Shown: piece by piece, positions 1 through 8,488 of the stretch
Position numbering within the stretch: position 1 is the first letter of the stretch
How the letters are laid out: every line of letters starts with the position of its first letter
Origin: Pollutibacter soli
Lineage (GTDB): Bacteria > Bacteroidota > Bacteroidia > Chitinophagales > Chitinophagaceae
DNA length: 41,086 bases
Assembly: GCA_029269725.1 (NCBI GenBank)
Contig: JARJHS010000003.1
Span: 175,110 to 216,195, forward strand
Direction of reading: 5' to 3'
Position numbers and translations under genes: made by a program
The notes under the pieces: model-generated
The model's database searches: none
The model's input: the letters and a program-made list of their open reading frames with translations, nothing else
What the model was told of the DNA's origin: nothing

Positions 1-104
1 TCGTTGTTCGTTGTTCGTTGTTCGTTGTTCGTTGTTCGTTGTTCGTTGTTCGTTGTTCGTTGTTCGTTGTTCGTTGTTCGTTGTTCGTTGTTCGTTGTTC
101 GTTG
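1..104. repeat. Perfect heptanucleotide tandem array (TCGTTGT)n
   Basis: About 15 uninterrupted copies of the 7-bp unit TCGTTGT; the array continues beyond the left edge, so its full length is unknown. Seven is not a multiple of three, so the apparent open frame through it encodes a meaningless 7-residue periodic peptide. It belongs to the heptad family described at 3066, 9287, 25731 and elsewhere, and is the most homogeneous member. Confidence 0.95.
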
Positions 105-156
105 ATTGCAGATCGTAGAGACGCGATGCATCGCGTCTCTACGATCTGCAATCAAC
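101..156. repeat. Perfect 56-bp palindrome abutting the heptad array
   Basis: The two 28-bp arms are exact reverse complements with no spacer; the centre lies between 128 and 129. The last four bases of the heptad array form the outer end of the left arm. The core GTAGAGACGCG..CGCGTCTCTAC resembles small palindromic intergenic repeats known from cyanobacteria and other bacteria. It would form a cruciform, or a long RNA hairpin if transcribed. It lies about 100 bp beyond the bestrophin stop codon. Confidence 0.95.
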
Positions 157-256
157 ATAGGGCATTTTCCGTTTCGCTTTATTCTGTATTCCCTTTTTCC
201 TGTTTTCGGTTTTCAGTTCCAGTTTTCCTCCTGCATTCTGTATTCTCCTATTCTAC
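157..256. other. Pyrimidine-rich spacer with loose 7-bp periodicity
   Basis: This T/C-rich stretch lies between the palindrome and the stop of the bestrophin gene. CTGTATTC occurs twice and TTTTC recurs with roughly 7-bp spacing, suggesting a degraded heptad array. I see no gene in it. It would be the 3' untranslated region of the leftward bestrophin transcript. Confidence 0.5.
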
Positions 257-1258
257 TTACATCAAAATACTATTCACCGGCTGTATGGGTGGCGGCAATT
301 CTGTTTCCCCCAGCATTTCACGCAGATCGATCTCAATGGTACGACTCATAGAAGTAATTGGAACATCGTTTGCACCGCCTTCAAAAGGATTTTCGGTAGC
401 CTGTCCTACTCTCTCCAGTGTTGTAAATACCCAGGAAACAATTATACTGAAAGGTACTGCCATCCAGATCATTTTTTCGCCATGTTTACTGAACTCATTC
501 AGCATTCCTAACGGCAACATAAACACGAAAAGACGGATAAAGAACCTGCTGATGGTAGAAAACTGACGGGGATATGGAAAGTTCTTGATTCGCTCACAAC
601 GGCCCTGGTGATCGTACAATTCTTTCAACACACTTTCAAGTTGAGTATACCTGAATTCTGAAACACTTCCTGCATCTGATAGTGCACGCAGCTGCGCTGA
701 CTGCATACTGATAATCTGCGCAGCTTTGTTTTTCCTGGCCATGATGAAATCTCTTTCCACTTTGGAAACGAAATTTAAAAGCACATCGGCCATTTCAGTC
801 TCTTCTTCTTCCACTCTATAATTCCTGCGATAATCTTTGAATGCACCTATATCATGGTTCTCCCAGGTTTTCTTTTCGCGCAGCTGAAACCTTAAGGCAG
901 TAAGCCATGCAATATGGCGATAGATCATCTGATGATGAATTTCCCGATCAGTAAGCGGATTATCTGTACTGATAAAATCCCTCGCCATAATTCCCCAGGT
1001 GCGACTGCTGTTGACAATACTGCCCCATATCTGTCTTGCCTCCCATAAACGATTATAAGTGGCATTATTTCTAAAGCCGGCGATAAATGCGGCTGCCGTA
1101 CCCAACATGGTAATCGGGACCCACGGAATAGCAAGCCAATGCCATCCTGCAAAAACATATAAAGCTGTAGGAACAACGGCAAGGATTACCAGTCCGAGTA
1201 TATCCCGCTTGGTCCATGCCAGGAACTCTCCAAGCCTGTAAGATTTACCTGCATGCAT
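257..1258 (-). CDS. Bestrophin-family anion channel (RFP-TM/UPF0187)
   Basis: 333 aa, the usual length for bacterial bestrophins, which form pentameric anion or cation channels in the inner membrane. Two hydrophobic helices lie at about 20-37 and 41-61, followed by the family signature GFRNNATYNRLWEAR at 61-75. A long amphipathic region follows (about 105-220), then RCERIKNFPYPRQF at 220-233, two more helices at about 238-253 and 263-281, and the ENPFEG motif at 289-294. The start is an ATG, with no Shine-Dalgarno sequence, as usual in Bacteroidota. It is the last of five leftward genes, 73 bp after the methyltransferase. Family assignment is firm; ion selectivity cannot be read from the sequence. 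Confidence 0.9.
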   Translation of the reverse strand: MHAGKSYRLGEFLAWTKRDILGLVILAVVPTALYVFAGWHWLAIPWVPITMLGTAAAFIAGFRNNATYNRLWEARQIWGSIVNSSRTWGIMARDFISTDNPLTDREIHHQMIYRHIAWLTALRFQLREKKTWENHDIGAFKDYRRNYRVEEEETEMADVLLNFVSKVERDFIMARKNKAAQIISMQSAQLRALSDAGSVSEFRYTQLESVLKELYDHQGRCERIKNFPYPRQFSTISRFFIRLFVFMLPLGMLNEFSKHGEKMIWMAVPFSIIVSWVFTTLERVGQATENPFEGGANDVPITSMSRTIEIDLREMLGETELPPPIQPVNSILM

Positions 1259-1331
1259 ATTGAATACAGTTAGTTCAGATTCTGTGAAAATATCAACAAA
1301 AAACTAAAATGCAGCGATCGGGAAACATACA

Positions 1332-1856
1332 TCAGGGGCGCAACAGCGCACTATAAATTCTCGAACGATTATAAACGGATGGTTTGTCGCCGATCATTTT
1401 TATCATATGATATCCAAATGGATGGAAAAGATCCGCAAGTTCTGATTGAGGCAACGGATACGGCACCCAACGGCTGGCAACATAAAGATCATATTCCACA
1501 ATCACGAATGGAGCCCCTGGCTTCACCTGCTTCATCAGCTTTTCCAGGCAACTCATTTTATCACCGATAAAATGCAATGCATTTGCGATGATAACGCCGT
1601 CCAATGGCGGCAGATCCAGATCCTCTGATGCAAAATCTTTGTGTAACAGTTTTATTTCAACATTGTTCGATGGTTTTGCTTTCAGCAACGGCACATGGTT
1701 TTTTTCCACGGCATACACCACAGTTCCCGGTTTCTGCAATTCTGCAATGGCAAAACTAAACAGACCGGACCCAGCACCAAGGTCAGCCCATACACTGGGA
1801 TGATTTATCCTGATTTCAGGTGTGTCGATGAGTTGTATAGCTTCGCTGAGTTCCAA
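1332..1856 (-). CDS. Class I SAM-dependent methyltransferase
   Basis: 174 aa. Motif I is WADLGAGSGLFSFAIA at about 23-38; the acidic motif II residue is in VYAVEKN, and motif IV is in DGVIIANALHF. The substrate is unknown; close relatives are annotated only as class I methyltransferases. The only in-frame start is a TTG at 1856: the frame has no ATG back to an upstream stop codon near 1898. That TTG sits at the edge of a heptad array (1857-1895), so the repeat may have replaced the original 5' end and start codon. Family high, start uncertain. Confidence 0.8.
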   Translation of the reverse strand: MELSEAIQLIDTPEIRINHPSVWADLGAGSGLFSFAIAELQKPGTVVYAVEKNHVPLLKAKPSNNVEIKLLHKDFASEDLDLPPLDGVIIANALHFIGDKMSCLEKLMKQVKPGAPFVIVEYDLYVASRWVPYPLPQSELADLFHPFGYHMIKMIGDKPSVYNRSRIYSALLRP

Positions 1857-1895
1857 AAGTTGAAAGTTGAATGTTGAAAATGAACGTTTCTTTTG
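1857..1895. repeat. Degenerate heptad array between two genes
   Basis: The units AGTTGAA, AGTTGAA, TGTTGAA, AATGAAC repeat with 7-bp phase, then decay. It fills most of the 52-bp gap between the MmcQ/YjbR stop at 1909 and the TTG start of the methyltransferase at 1856. Confidence 0.75.
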
Positions 1896-1908
1896 TCAAT
1901 TCCCCGTA

Positions 1909-2505
1909 TTATTTTCCAGACCTGCCCTTCTTTTTTTGGATAGCTTTCAAAGTGCTTTTATCTATCGCCTTGACTTTTGTTTTACCGGGTTTTGCCTTTA
2001 TACTTTCAACTTTCAACTTCGAACTTTTAACTTCCGGCTTTCGACTGGTGGCTTTTGACTTCTGACTTTTGCCAACAGACTTCTGATTCCCCATCTTATT
2101 CGGCTGTTCCCTATTGCCTCCTGGATTCTTACTATTGCCTCGCTGTTGATGCCCGACTGCTATCCCAGCTTCTGTTTTCGCCTTCGCTGTCATTTTTGAA
2201 ACAACAAGCCCGTAAGATTTTGCAAGATGATTTTTCAATTGTGTTGCAGGCAATCCTTTCATGTTTTTATGCAACACCCAATGACTTTTTGCAAGATATG
2301 GAGCCGGAACAAAACCATCCTGGTGGATGAGTTCATCAAATTCAACAGGGTCGGTTTTGAAACCGATAGTCACTGGAACTGCATCAAGACTGATCATGCA
2401 AAAGATTTTTTCCCCTGCCATCAGGCAAAGATTGTCGCCCCATTTGATATCCTCGCGAATACCAGGAAAAGACTTGCAGAATTTTTGTATATCTTCAATT
2501 TCCAT
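1909..2505 (-). CDS. MmcQ/YjbR-family protein with repeat-derived lysine-rich tail
   Basis: 198 aa. Residues 1 to about 115 form the MmcQ/YjbR (CyaY-like) fold: an N-terminal FCKSFPGIREDIKWGDNLCLM segment, IGFKTDPVEFDEL in the middle and YLAKSHWVLHKN near the end. The family is often called DNA-binding, but its role is not established. Family members usually end near residue 115-120. Here about 80 extra residues rich in Lys, Ser and Gln follow, much of them encoded by the heptad array at 2003-2086. The tail is therefore probably repeat-derived rather than a conserved domain, although its charge could help nucleic-acid binding. Its start overlaps the end of the GNAT gene by 11 bp, which suggests translational coupling. 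Confidence 0.8.
   Translation of the reverse strand: MEIEDIQKFCKSFPGIREDIKWGDNLCLMAGEKIFCMISLDAVPVTIGFKTDPVEFDELIHQDGFVPAPYLAKSHWVLHKNMKGLPATQLKNHLAKSYGLVVSKMTAKAKTEAGIAVGHQQRGNSKNPGGNREQPNKMGNQKSVGKSQKSKATSRKPEVKSSKLKVESIKAKPGKTKVKAIDKSTLKAIQKKKGRSGK
2003..2086. repeat. Twelve-unit mosaic heptad array inside a coding region
   Basis: On the + strand the units read CTTTCAA, CTTTCAA, CTTCGAA, CTTTTAA, CTTCCGG, CTTTCGA, CTGGTGG, CTTTTGA, CTTCTGA, CTTTTGC, CAACAGA, CTTCTGA. Eleven of the twelve begin with CT while the remaining bases vary, and the phase is exact for 84 bp. Read on the minus strand it is translated as the Lys/Ser-rich tail of the MmcQ/YjbR protein. Looser 7-bp periodicity may continue to about 2165. 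Confidence 0.9.
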
Positions 2506-3046
2506 CTTTAGTTTTTTTTAGCAGACCGAAAATTTCAGTATCAAGAAATTGTCCGTCAAAAAAGAAACTCTCTTTAAAATATCCTTCACGCACAAAACCG
2601 GAACGCTCAAGAATCTTTCTTGAATTATCATTCGCAGGATTAATTCTCGCTTCGATACTATGTAATCCCATCTCTTCAAAACCATGTTTGATCACCACAT
2701 CAATTAACTTTCGCATAATTCCTTTACCCCAGAAATCGGGATGTAACATATAACCAATCTCTCCGCGGAAATGCTCAGGTAACATCCGGTAATAACCTAT
2801 CGTGCCAATCAAACGCCCATCAGGCTTATGGATGATTCCCCAGGCTTTTGTTCTGTTCATATGGAACTCCTGTTGCATTCCCCGGATCATCGCCATCACT
2901 TCATCTATGGAAACTGGTTTTGCCTTGTTGATGAATTTCATCGCCGCTTCATTTGTCCGGAGTTCGAACATTGCAGAGGCGTGATGTGGTTTAATTGCAG
3001 TTAAAAGGAATTCATCAAGCTCAATATCAGGAGGAAATTTTTCCAA
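2495..3046 (-). CDS. GNAT N-acetyltransferase (RimJ/RimL type)
   Basis: 183 aa. The acetyl-CoA-binding A motif is visible as GEIGYMLHPDFWGKGIMRKLI, with the Q/R-x-x-G-x-G/A pattern degenerate as WGKGIM. It is followed by HSIEARINPANDNSRKILERSGF, typical of RimJ/RimL-like acetyltransferases that modify protein N-termini or small amines. The start is TTG at 3046; the first ATG lies at residue 26, inside the first beta-alpha unit, too late to give a complete fold. A heptad array lies 20 bp upstream. The 3' end overlaps the next gene by 11 bp. The substrate cannot be inferred. Confidence 0.82.
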   Translation of the reverse strand: MEKFPPDIELDEFLLTAIKPHHASAMFELRTNEAAMKFINKAKPVSIDEVMAMIRGMQQEFHMNRTKAWGIIHKPDGRLIGTIGYYRMLPEHFRGEIGYMLHPDFWGKGIMRKLIDVVIKHGFEEMGLHSIEARINPANDNSRKILERSGFVREGYFKESFFFDGQFLDTEIFGLLKKTKDGN

Positions 3047-3065
3047 GAGAATTAGTTTCAGGTGA

Positions 3066-3090
3066 TTGTTCGTTGTTCGTTGTTCGTTGT
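3066..3090. repeat. Short TTGTTCG heptad array at the M28 stop codon
   Basis: About three and a half units of TTGTTCG, the same unit as the array at position 1. It begins two bases beyond the M28 peptidase stop codon (3092-3094) in the sense of transcription and fills the gap to the GNAT gene. Confidence 0.85.
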
Positions 3091-3091
3091 C

Positions 3092-5329
3092 TTATTTCAG
3101 AACAGCATTTGCTTTCTCAATTTCTGCAGTAAATGCTTCGATCACTCCAGACAACAACCCGATTTGTTCCTGCGCTTCAGCCCAGTTTTTTTCTTCGATC
3201 GCTTCACGAACGCCCGGCAATGTTTTAACACCATAACCTGTAAAATAACCAGGCGCGTAAATCAGATGTCTGTACCACGGCCGGCGCGGAAGTCCTTTGT
3301 CCAGCAACAAACTCTTTTCAGCCTGGAAAAGAATATTATTCAATTCATTTCTTTTTGCTTCCGGTAGTTGTTCCGCTTTTGCAGATAACTTCTTATAACT
3401 GTCTGCTGCTGTTTTAAACTGTACCATTGCATTATCCAATCTGCTGAAATTGAAAAAAGGAACCTTCGCGGAAACTTCTGCAGCTACATAAGGTTCTTTC
3501 GGATCCCGGGCCAGGTCATATAATTTTTCCGCTGCCATGGCTATATCATGCTCCGCATCAATACGTATATTGTCTGCAAGCGTTTTTACTTCGCCGACAT
3601 AACCATTGATAGTCGAATACAAAGTTGTAAAATCAGCAGGAATAATATCTGCATTAGCAAGGCGCAAAACCATTCTTCCCGCGGTTGACGCTAACGCTGC
3701 GCCATAGGCGAAACCTGGATCTTTGAAACGTACAAAATGATCATAGCTGTCGTAAATAGAATGATATTCACCACCGGATCCTTCACCACCAAATCCAATA
3801 TTGAAAGAAGGTATTCCCAGGTGCTGAAAGAATGGCGAATAATCTGAGCCGGCACCTAACGCAGAAAGTTTTATTGTTTTATTGCCCATGATTCGGGTGC
3901 GTTTTGCTCTGTCGCCCAAAACCATTTCTACTGCATACCTGCGATCACGAATGCTTACTCCTGTTTGCGGATCCTTTACTACACTAATGATTTCATTAAA
4001 AAAAGGTTCGAACGCATGCGAGCCGCCTCCATGGATAAAACCACGACTGTTTCCATCGGAATTGATATAGGCCACTGCTTTCTTCTGCAATTCAGATGCA
4101 TGATCTTCAACCCATTCCGTGCTACCCAGGAGTGCCTGCTCTTCACCATCCCATCCGCAGAAAATAATTGTACGTTTAGGCTTGAAACCTTGTTTTGCAA
4201 GAATGCCAATTGCTTTTGCTTCACTCATCACAGCCACCATTCCGCTGAGTGGATCAGCAGCTCCGTTTACCCATGCATCATGGTGGTTGCCGCGAATGAT
4301 CCATTCATCCGGTAGCTCAGAACCTTTCAACGTTGCGATCACATTATAAACGGGTTTCAAATCCCAGTTGAAAGCCAGTTTCAAATGAACTTTTGCTACA
4401 CTCGGGCCCATATGGTAAGTTATTGGTAATCCGCCACGCCATTCATCAGGTGCTACCGGGCCTTGCAATGATTCCAGTAAGGGTTTCGCATCTTCCCAGG
4501 AAATCGGCAACACCGGAATCTTCATGATCGTCGGAGATTCGGCAACGGACAGACGTTTCGCATCCGGTGTTGAAGCAAAGCCTGGTGTCGTGGGGTCACC
4601 TGGCGTTACAGGCATATCCATAACAGATCCGCGCTGCGCTCCATCTCCGGGACGATAAGGCCCTTTCGGGTAGGCATCACCGGCACCATATCCATCATCG
4701 AGAGGATCAGAATAAATCAGGCAACCGATAGCACCATGAAAAGCGGCTAGCTTCGGTTTAATTCCGCGCCACGATCCACCATATTTAGCTATCACAATTT
4801 TCCCTTTTACACTGATACCAGCTTTTCTCAAAACTTCATAATCAGCAGGAACTCCGCGATTCACAAATACCAGTTCAGCAGTTACATCGCCATCTGCCGA
4901 ATAAGCATTATATGTCGGTAACTGTTCAGATTTCTGACCGCTGGTGCGATCTTCTTTTAATGTCGACTCTTCAAGTTTTGCAGTGAATTTTTTAGTGCCG
5001 AGCAATTCGAGCAATCTTGTTTTCGGAGTCGGAAATAAAACCTGGTAACTTGACAATTCAGTGTCATATCCCCATTCCCTGAAAAGTTTAGCCATGTAAT
5101 CGGCATTGATCTTATCCTGCGATGAACCAAGATGATGAGGACGTGATGAAAGAAATTCCATCCACACCTGCTGATCTTTGGGACTGATCAGCGAGTCCAT
5201 TGCTTTTTCGAGTTTTATTTCCGTGGACGCGGAAGTCGGATTAAAACCGGAAATTTTTTCCTGTGCGCTGACACTTGCAGGCGCCAGGCCGGATAAAGAA
5301 AATGCAGACAGCAAAATAAGTTTTCTCAT
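3092..5329 (-). CDS. Secreted M28 zinc peptidase (glutamate carboxypeptidase II-like)
   Basis: 745 aa with a signal peptide (residues 1-22, ending SVSAQ). A protease-associated (PA) domain spans about 140-290. The M28 catalytic domain has all expected residues: H349 in NHHDAW, D359 in ADPLSG, catalytic E396 and ligand E397 in WDGEEQ, D425 in INSDG and H523 in EYHSIYD, by comparison with human GCPII H377, D387, E424/E425, D453 and H553. A C-terminal transferrin-receptor-like helical dimerisation domain follows (about 590-745). The order PA, M28, TfR-dimer matches the GCPII group, so a periplasmic or surface carboxypeptidase is likely. The gene stands apart from the Pnt operon by 232 bp. Confidence 0.93.
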   Translation of the reverse strand: MRKLILLSAFSLSGLAPASVSAQEKISGFNPTSASTEIKLEKAMDSLISPKDQQVWMEFLSSRPHHLGSSQDKINADYMAKLFREWGYDTELSSYQVLFPTPKTRLLELLGTKKFTAKLEESTLKEDRTSGQKSEQLPTYNAYSADGDVTAELVFVNRGVPADYEVLRKAGISVKGKIVIAKYGGSWRGIKPKLAAFHGAIGCLIYSDPLDDGYGAGDAYPKGPYRPGDGAQRGSVMDMPVTPGDPTTPGFASTPDAKRLSVAESPTIMKIPVLPISWEDAKPLLESLQGPVAPDEWRGGLPITYHMGPSVAKVHLKLAFNWDLKPVYNVIATLKGSELPDEWIIRGNHHDAWVNGAADPLSGMVAVMSEAKAIGILAKQGFKPKRTIIFCGWDGEEQALLGSTEWVEDHASELQKKAVAYINSDGNSRGFIHGGGSHAFEPFFNEIISVVKDPQTGVSIRDRRYAVEMVLGDRAKRTRIMGNKTIKLSALGAGSDYSPFFQHLGIPSFNIGFGGEGSGGEYHSIYDSYDHFVRFKDPGFAYGAALASTAGRMVLRLANADIIPADFTTLYSTINGYVGEVKTLADNIRIDAEHDIAMAAEKLYDLARDPKEPYVAAEVSAKVPFFNFSRLDNAMVQFKTAADSYKKLSAKAEQLPEAKRNELNNILFQAEKSLLLDKGLPRRPWYRHLIYAPGYFTGYGVKTLPGVREAIEEKNWAEAQEQIGLLSGVIEAFTAEIEKANAVLK

Positions 5330-5561
5330 TTTTCAGAAAGGTTTTGAATAGAAATTGAAAAGATGGCGAGCAATCGTTGAGTAAAGTTTCTGAGTACTGA
5401 ACTGTTTCTTTTATGAAGCAGGACAAAAGTTCGGTGGCGACTTCCAATTTCCGGATTCGTTTTGGCCGGGCAGAAGTCAGTGGTAACCACACATCACCAT
5501 GATGTCCGACATACACTACTGACTTTTAGCATCTGATTCACTTTTCCTGATATCGCTTACC

Positions 5562-7010
5562 TTATAAGTTTCTCACTTCCGCCAGCAGATCCTGCAGCAC
5601 TTTCTTTGCATCACCGAACAACATTGAAGTCTTGGGTTGAAAAAACAGCTGGTTTTCTATACCTGCATATCCTGGTTTCATGCTTCTTTTATTGACGATC
5701 ACGGTTTTTGCCTCCTCCACTTCAAGAATCGGCATTCCAAAAATTGGTGATCCGGGATCGGTTTTAGCTGCAGGATTGACAACATCGTTTGCACCCAGCA
5801 CAAGTACAACATCTGTGGTTTTTAATTCGTCATTGGCCTGTTCCATTTCCAGCAGTTTATCATAGCTCACATCTGCTTCTGCAAGTAATACGTTCATATG
5901 ACCGGGCATACGACCAGCCACCGGATGTATCGCATACTTTACTTCAACACCTTTTGCTTCCAGCGTTTTTTCGAGTTCATGACACACGTGTTGTGCCTGC
6001 GCTACCGCTAAACCATAACCGGGAACAATCATGATCCTGTTTGCATAGGCCATCACCATCGCCGTATCACTCAGTGAAATTTCTTTGTAAGCACCACCGC
6101 CCTGTTGTGCAGCACCTGCGCTTCCGTTTGCACTTCCGCCAAATGAACCGATTAATACATTCAATAAAGAACGATTCATCGCCTTACACATCAGGATCGT
6201 AAGCAAGGTTCCGGCTGCACCAACTAATATACCACCTGTAAGCATTACTTTATTGTCGTACAGGAAACCACCACAGGCGGCTGCAACACCGGTGAATGAA
6301 TTCAACAGAGAAATTACCACGGGCATATCAGCACCGCCAATGGGCATCACAAATGAAATACCGTAGATGACTGACAAGGCAACAATCGCATAGAAATACA
6401 ATACTGTTTCCTCCGGACTTGCAATAAGTATAAATGCTGCAAGACCAAAAATTAAAATGATCAGCAGGTTATTGATGATGTGCTGGCCTTTAAAATTGAA
6501 GTCTTTTATCCTGCCATTTAATTTTCCCCAGGCAATCATACTTCCGGAAAATGAAACAGAACCAATGATCAAGCCCAGCAGAATAATCAGCAAAGTGGTT
6601 TTATCAACGTTGCTGAAGAAAGAAAAGCCATCTGAAGCGTATGCTGCTTCTTTAAATCCATGGACGAGATGATTAAATTCGACAATAGATATCAACGCAG
6701 CACATGCACCGCCCATTCCATTGAAGAGGCTCACCATCTCCGGCATCGCGGTCATCTTCACTTTTTTCGCAGCAAATATCCCTATGATCGATCCGATGAC
6801 GAGTCCACCAAAAATCCAACCGTAATTATGTAAACTGTTTCCATTTTCATCACGATAAAGAAATATCGTTCCGAAAATGGCCAGCGCCATACCAGCAGCA
6901 GCGATCGAATTACCGCGCCTCGCCGTAGCAGGATTCGACAATAACTTTAATCCGAAGATAAAACTCACGGATGCCAGCAGATAACAGACGGTCAGTATGT
7001 TCAATTCCAT
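5562..7010 (-). CDS. pntB: NAD(P) transhydrogenase subunit beta
   Basis: 482 aa. The N-terminal half is a polytopic membrane domain (dII) with many hydrophobic helices from residue 5 to about 270. The C-terminal third is the NADP(H)-binding dIII domain: IVPGYGLAVAQAQH (Rossmann-type loop), HPVAGRMPGHMNVLLAEA, VLVLGANDVVNPAA and IVNKRSMKPGYAGIEN, all hallmark segments of PntB. With the two upstream subunits it couples proton entry to hydride transfer from NADH to NADP+, supplying NADPH. Last gene of the operon, 29 bp after the alpha-2 gene. Confidence 0.97.
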   Translation of the reverse strand: MELNILTVCYLLASVSFIFGLKLLSNPATARRGNSIAAAGMALAIFGTIFLYRDENGNSLHNYGWIFGGLVIGSIIGIFAAKKVKMTAMPEMVSLFNGMGGACAALISIVEFNHLVHGFKEAAYASDGFSFFSNVDKTTLLIILLGLIIGSVSFSGSMIAWGKLNGRIKDFNFKGQHIINNLLIILIFGLAAFILIASPEETVLYFYAIVALSVIYGISFVMPIGGADMPVVISLLNSFTGVAAACGGFLYDNKVMLTGGILVGAAGTLLTILMCKAMNRSLLNVLIGSFGGSANGSAGAAQQGGGAYKEISLSDTAMVMAYANRIMIVPGYGLAVAQAQHVCHELEKTLEAKGVEVKYAIHPVAGRMPGHMNVLLAEADVSYDKLLEMEQANDELKTTDVVLVLGANDVVNPAAKTDPGSPIFGMPILEVEEAKTVIVNKRSMKPGYAGIENQLFFQPKTSMLFGDAKKVLQDLLAEVRNL

Positions 7011-7039
7011 TTCTTAATTTTTATCGGCTGAAACTGAGG

Positions 7040-7354
7040 CTATGCTTTTTTCTTTTTCTTAAACATTTCCAGCATACGGTCTGTCACTACAAAACCACCC
7101 ACTACATTCAGTGTGCCGAGAACAACAGCAATAAATCCAAGTATAATGGCTGCCCAGTTTCCAGGTTCTGCCTTTCCCATGACGATGATTGCACCAATGA
7201 TCACGACTCCATGAATTGCATTTGCACCGCTCATCAATGGCGTATGCAATACACTCGGCACATGACCGATCACTTCAATTCCTACAAAAATCATCAGGAT
7301 AACTATGTATATCATCTGCTGATGTCCGGCGATCCAATGAAGAAAATTTTCCAT
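7040..7354 (-). CDS. pntAB: NAD(P) transhydrogenase subunit alpha-2 (membrane part)
   Basis: 104 aa with three or four hydrophobic helices (about 12-32, 44-62, 66-90). It corresponds to the C-terminal membrane portion of the E. coli PntA chain, here a separate polypeptide, as in the three-subunit enzymes of Rhodospirillum and many Bacteroidota. The characteristic motif LHTPLMSGANAIHGVVIIGA is present. It lies between alpha-1 (3 bp upstream) and beta (29 bp downstream), so the three are certainly co-transcribed. The very basic C-terminus (KKKKKA) is probably cytoplasmic. Confidence 0.95.
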   Translation of the reverse strand: MENFLHWIAGHQQMIYIVILMIFVGIEVIGHVPSVLHTPLMSGANAIHGVVIIGAIIVMGKAEPGNWAAIILGFIAVVLGTLNVVGGFVVTDRMLEMFKKKKKA

Positions 7355-7357
7355 GGT

Positions 7358-8428
7358 TTATAATTTTGCCATTGCTCCTTTTACCAGGTCATCATCAACC
7401 GCGGTATTCAGTTTCCCTTCTTTGTCGATGATCAGTTGTAAAAAGTTCAGCACATTTTTCCCGTATAATTTACTTGCATCATAAGGCATTGTTGCAGCAA
7501 GGTTGCTGTTTCCAATGATGGTTACTCCCTGGTAGCGAACTGTCTCATCATTCTTTGTAAATGGTGTGTTGCCACCCGTTTTCGCGGCGAGATCAACAAT
7601 CACAGAACCTGAGCGCATCTGTTTCAGCATATTTTCAGTGATCAGTATCGGCGCTTTCTTACCAGGAATTTGTGCAGTTGTAACAACTATATCCGATTTC
7701 GCAATGGCTTCGCCTATGCGTTGCTGTTGTTTCGCTTTGTATTCGTCTGACTGATCAACTGCGTATCCCCCGGCTTTGGTTGCATCTGCCGCCCCATCCA
7801 CTTCCACAAAACGTGCACCCAGGCTCATCACTTCTTCTTTGACAGCCGGCCTTGTATCAAACACTTCCACCACTGCACCTAACCTGCGTGCAGTGGCGAT
7901 TGCCTGCAAGCCGGCTACACCGGCACCGAGTATCAATACTTTTGCAGGAGGAATACTTCCAGCTGCAGTCATAAACATGGGGAAATAACGGGAATAGTTA
8001 GCCGCAGCTTCAATCACTGCTTTGTATCCGGCAATATTTGCCTGGCTGCTTAACACATCCATACTTTGCGCACGCGTGGTTCTTGGCAGCAGATCAAGAC
8101 TGAAAACCGTAACTCCATTTCCGATCCAGCTACTAACATGTGTTTTATCAAACAATGCCTGGTAAACGCCAATAAGTACAGAACCTTTTGCCGGAAGTTG
8201 TGGTGGAGGGTTTATGGAGAGTATCACATTTGCACTGGAAGCAATTTCGGCGCCGGAATGAATGGTTGCGCCGGCTTTAAGATAGTCATCGTCACTGCAG
8301 AATGCACTGACGCCAGCGCCGTTTTCTACCCATACCGTAATTCCTTTTTTAACCAATGCAGCAACAGCCTCCGACAGCAGCGACACACGGGTTTCTGGTA
8401 CAGATTCTTTCAGAACACCTATGATCAT
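7358..8428 (-). CDS. pntAA: NAD(P) transhydrogenase subunit alpha-1 (NAD-binding)
   Basis: 356 aa, the soluble dI domain of the AlaDH/PNT family. MIIGVLKESVPETRVSLLSEA is the usual N-terminus, with E8 and R14 conserved. The NAD-binding loop is VLILGAGVAGLQAIATARRLGA followed by the acidic residue in VEVFDTRPAV; the mobile loop and KAPILITENMLKQMRSGSVIVDLA complete the domain. The first gene of the transhydrogenase operon. I found no clear -7 motif in the 60 bp upstream of its start. Confidence 0.96.
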   Translation of the reverse strand: MIIGVLKESVPETRVSLLSEAVAALVKKGITVWVENGAGVSAFCSDDDYLKAGATIHSGAEIASSANVILSINPPPQLPAKGSVLIGVYQALFDKTHVSSWIGNGVTVFSLDLLPRTTRAQSMDVLSSQANIAGYKAVIEAAANYSRYFPMFMTAAGSIPPAKVLILGAGVAGLQAIATARRLGAVVEVFDTRPAVKEEVMSLGARFVEVDGAADATKAGGYAVDQSDEYKAKQQQRIGEAIAKSDIVVTTAQIPGKKAPILITENMLKQMRSGSVIVDLAAKTGGNTPFTKNDETVRYQGVTIIGNSNLAATMPYDASKLYGKNVLNFLQLIIDKEGKLNTAVDDDLVKGAMAKL

Positions 8429-8488
8429 GAGGATATTTCGGGTTTAGAACGGAAGATAAGTAAAAATAAAAAAGCAGCCGCCATCAGA

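Noticed and set aside
1-104. Possible CRISPR array
   Set aside because: The unit is 7 bp with no spacers; CRISPR repeats are 20-50 bp with unique spacers and no cas genes are present.
18-566. A 182-codon rightward open frame at the left edge
   Set aside because: Its first 30 codons are the heptad array read as a periodic peptide and the rest is antisense to the bestrophin gene; no family resemblance.
7040-8428. A frameshifted pntA
   Set aside because: Alpha is split into two chains, but each has its own start and stop and this three-subunit form is normal in many bacteria.
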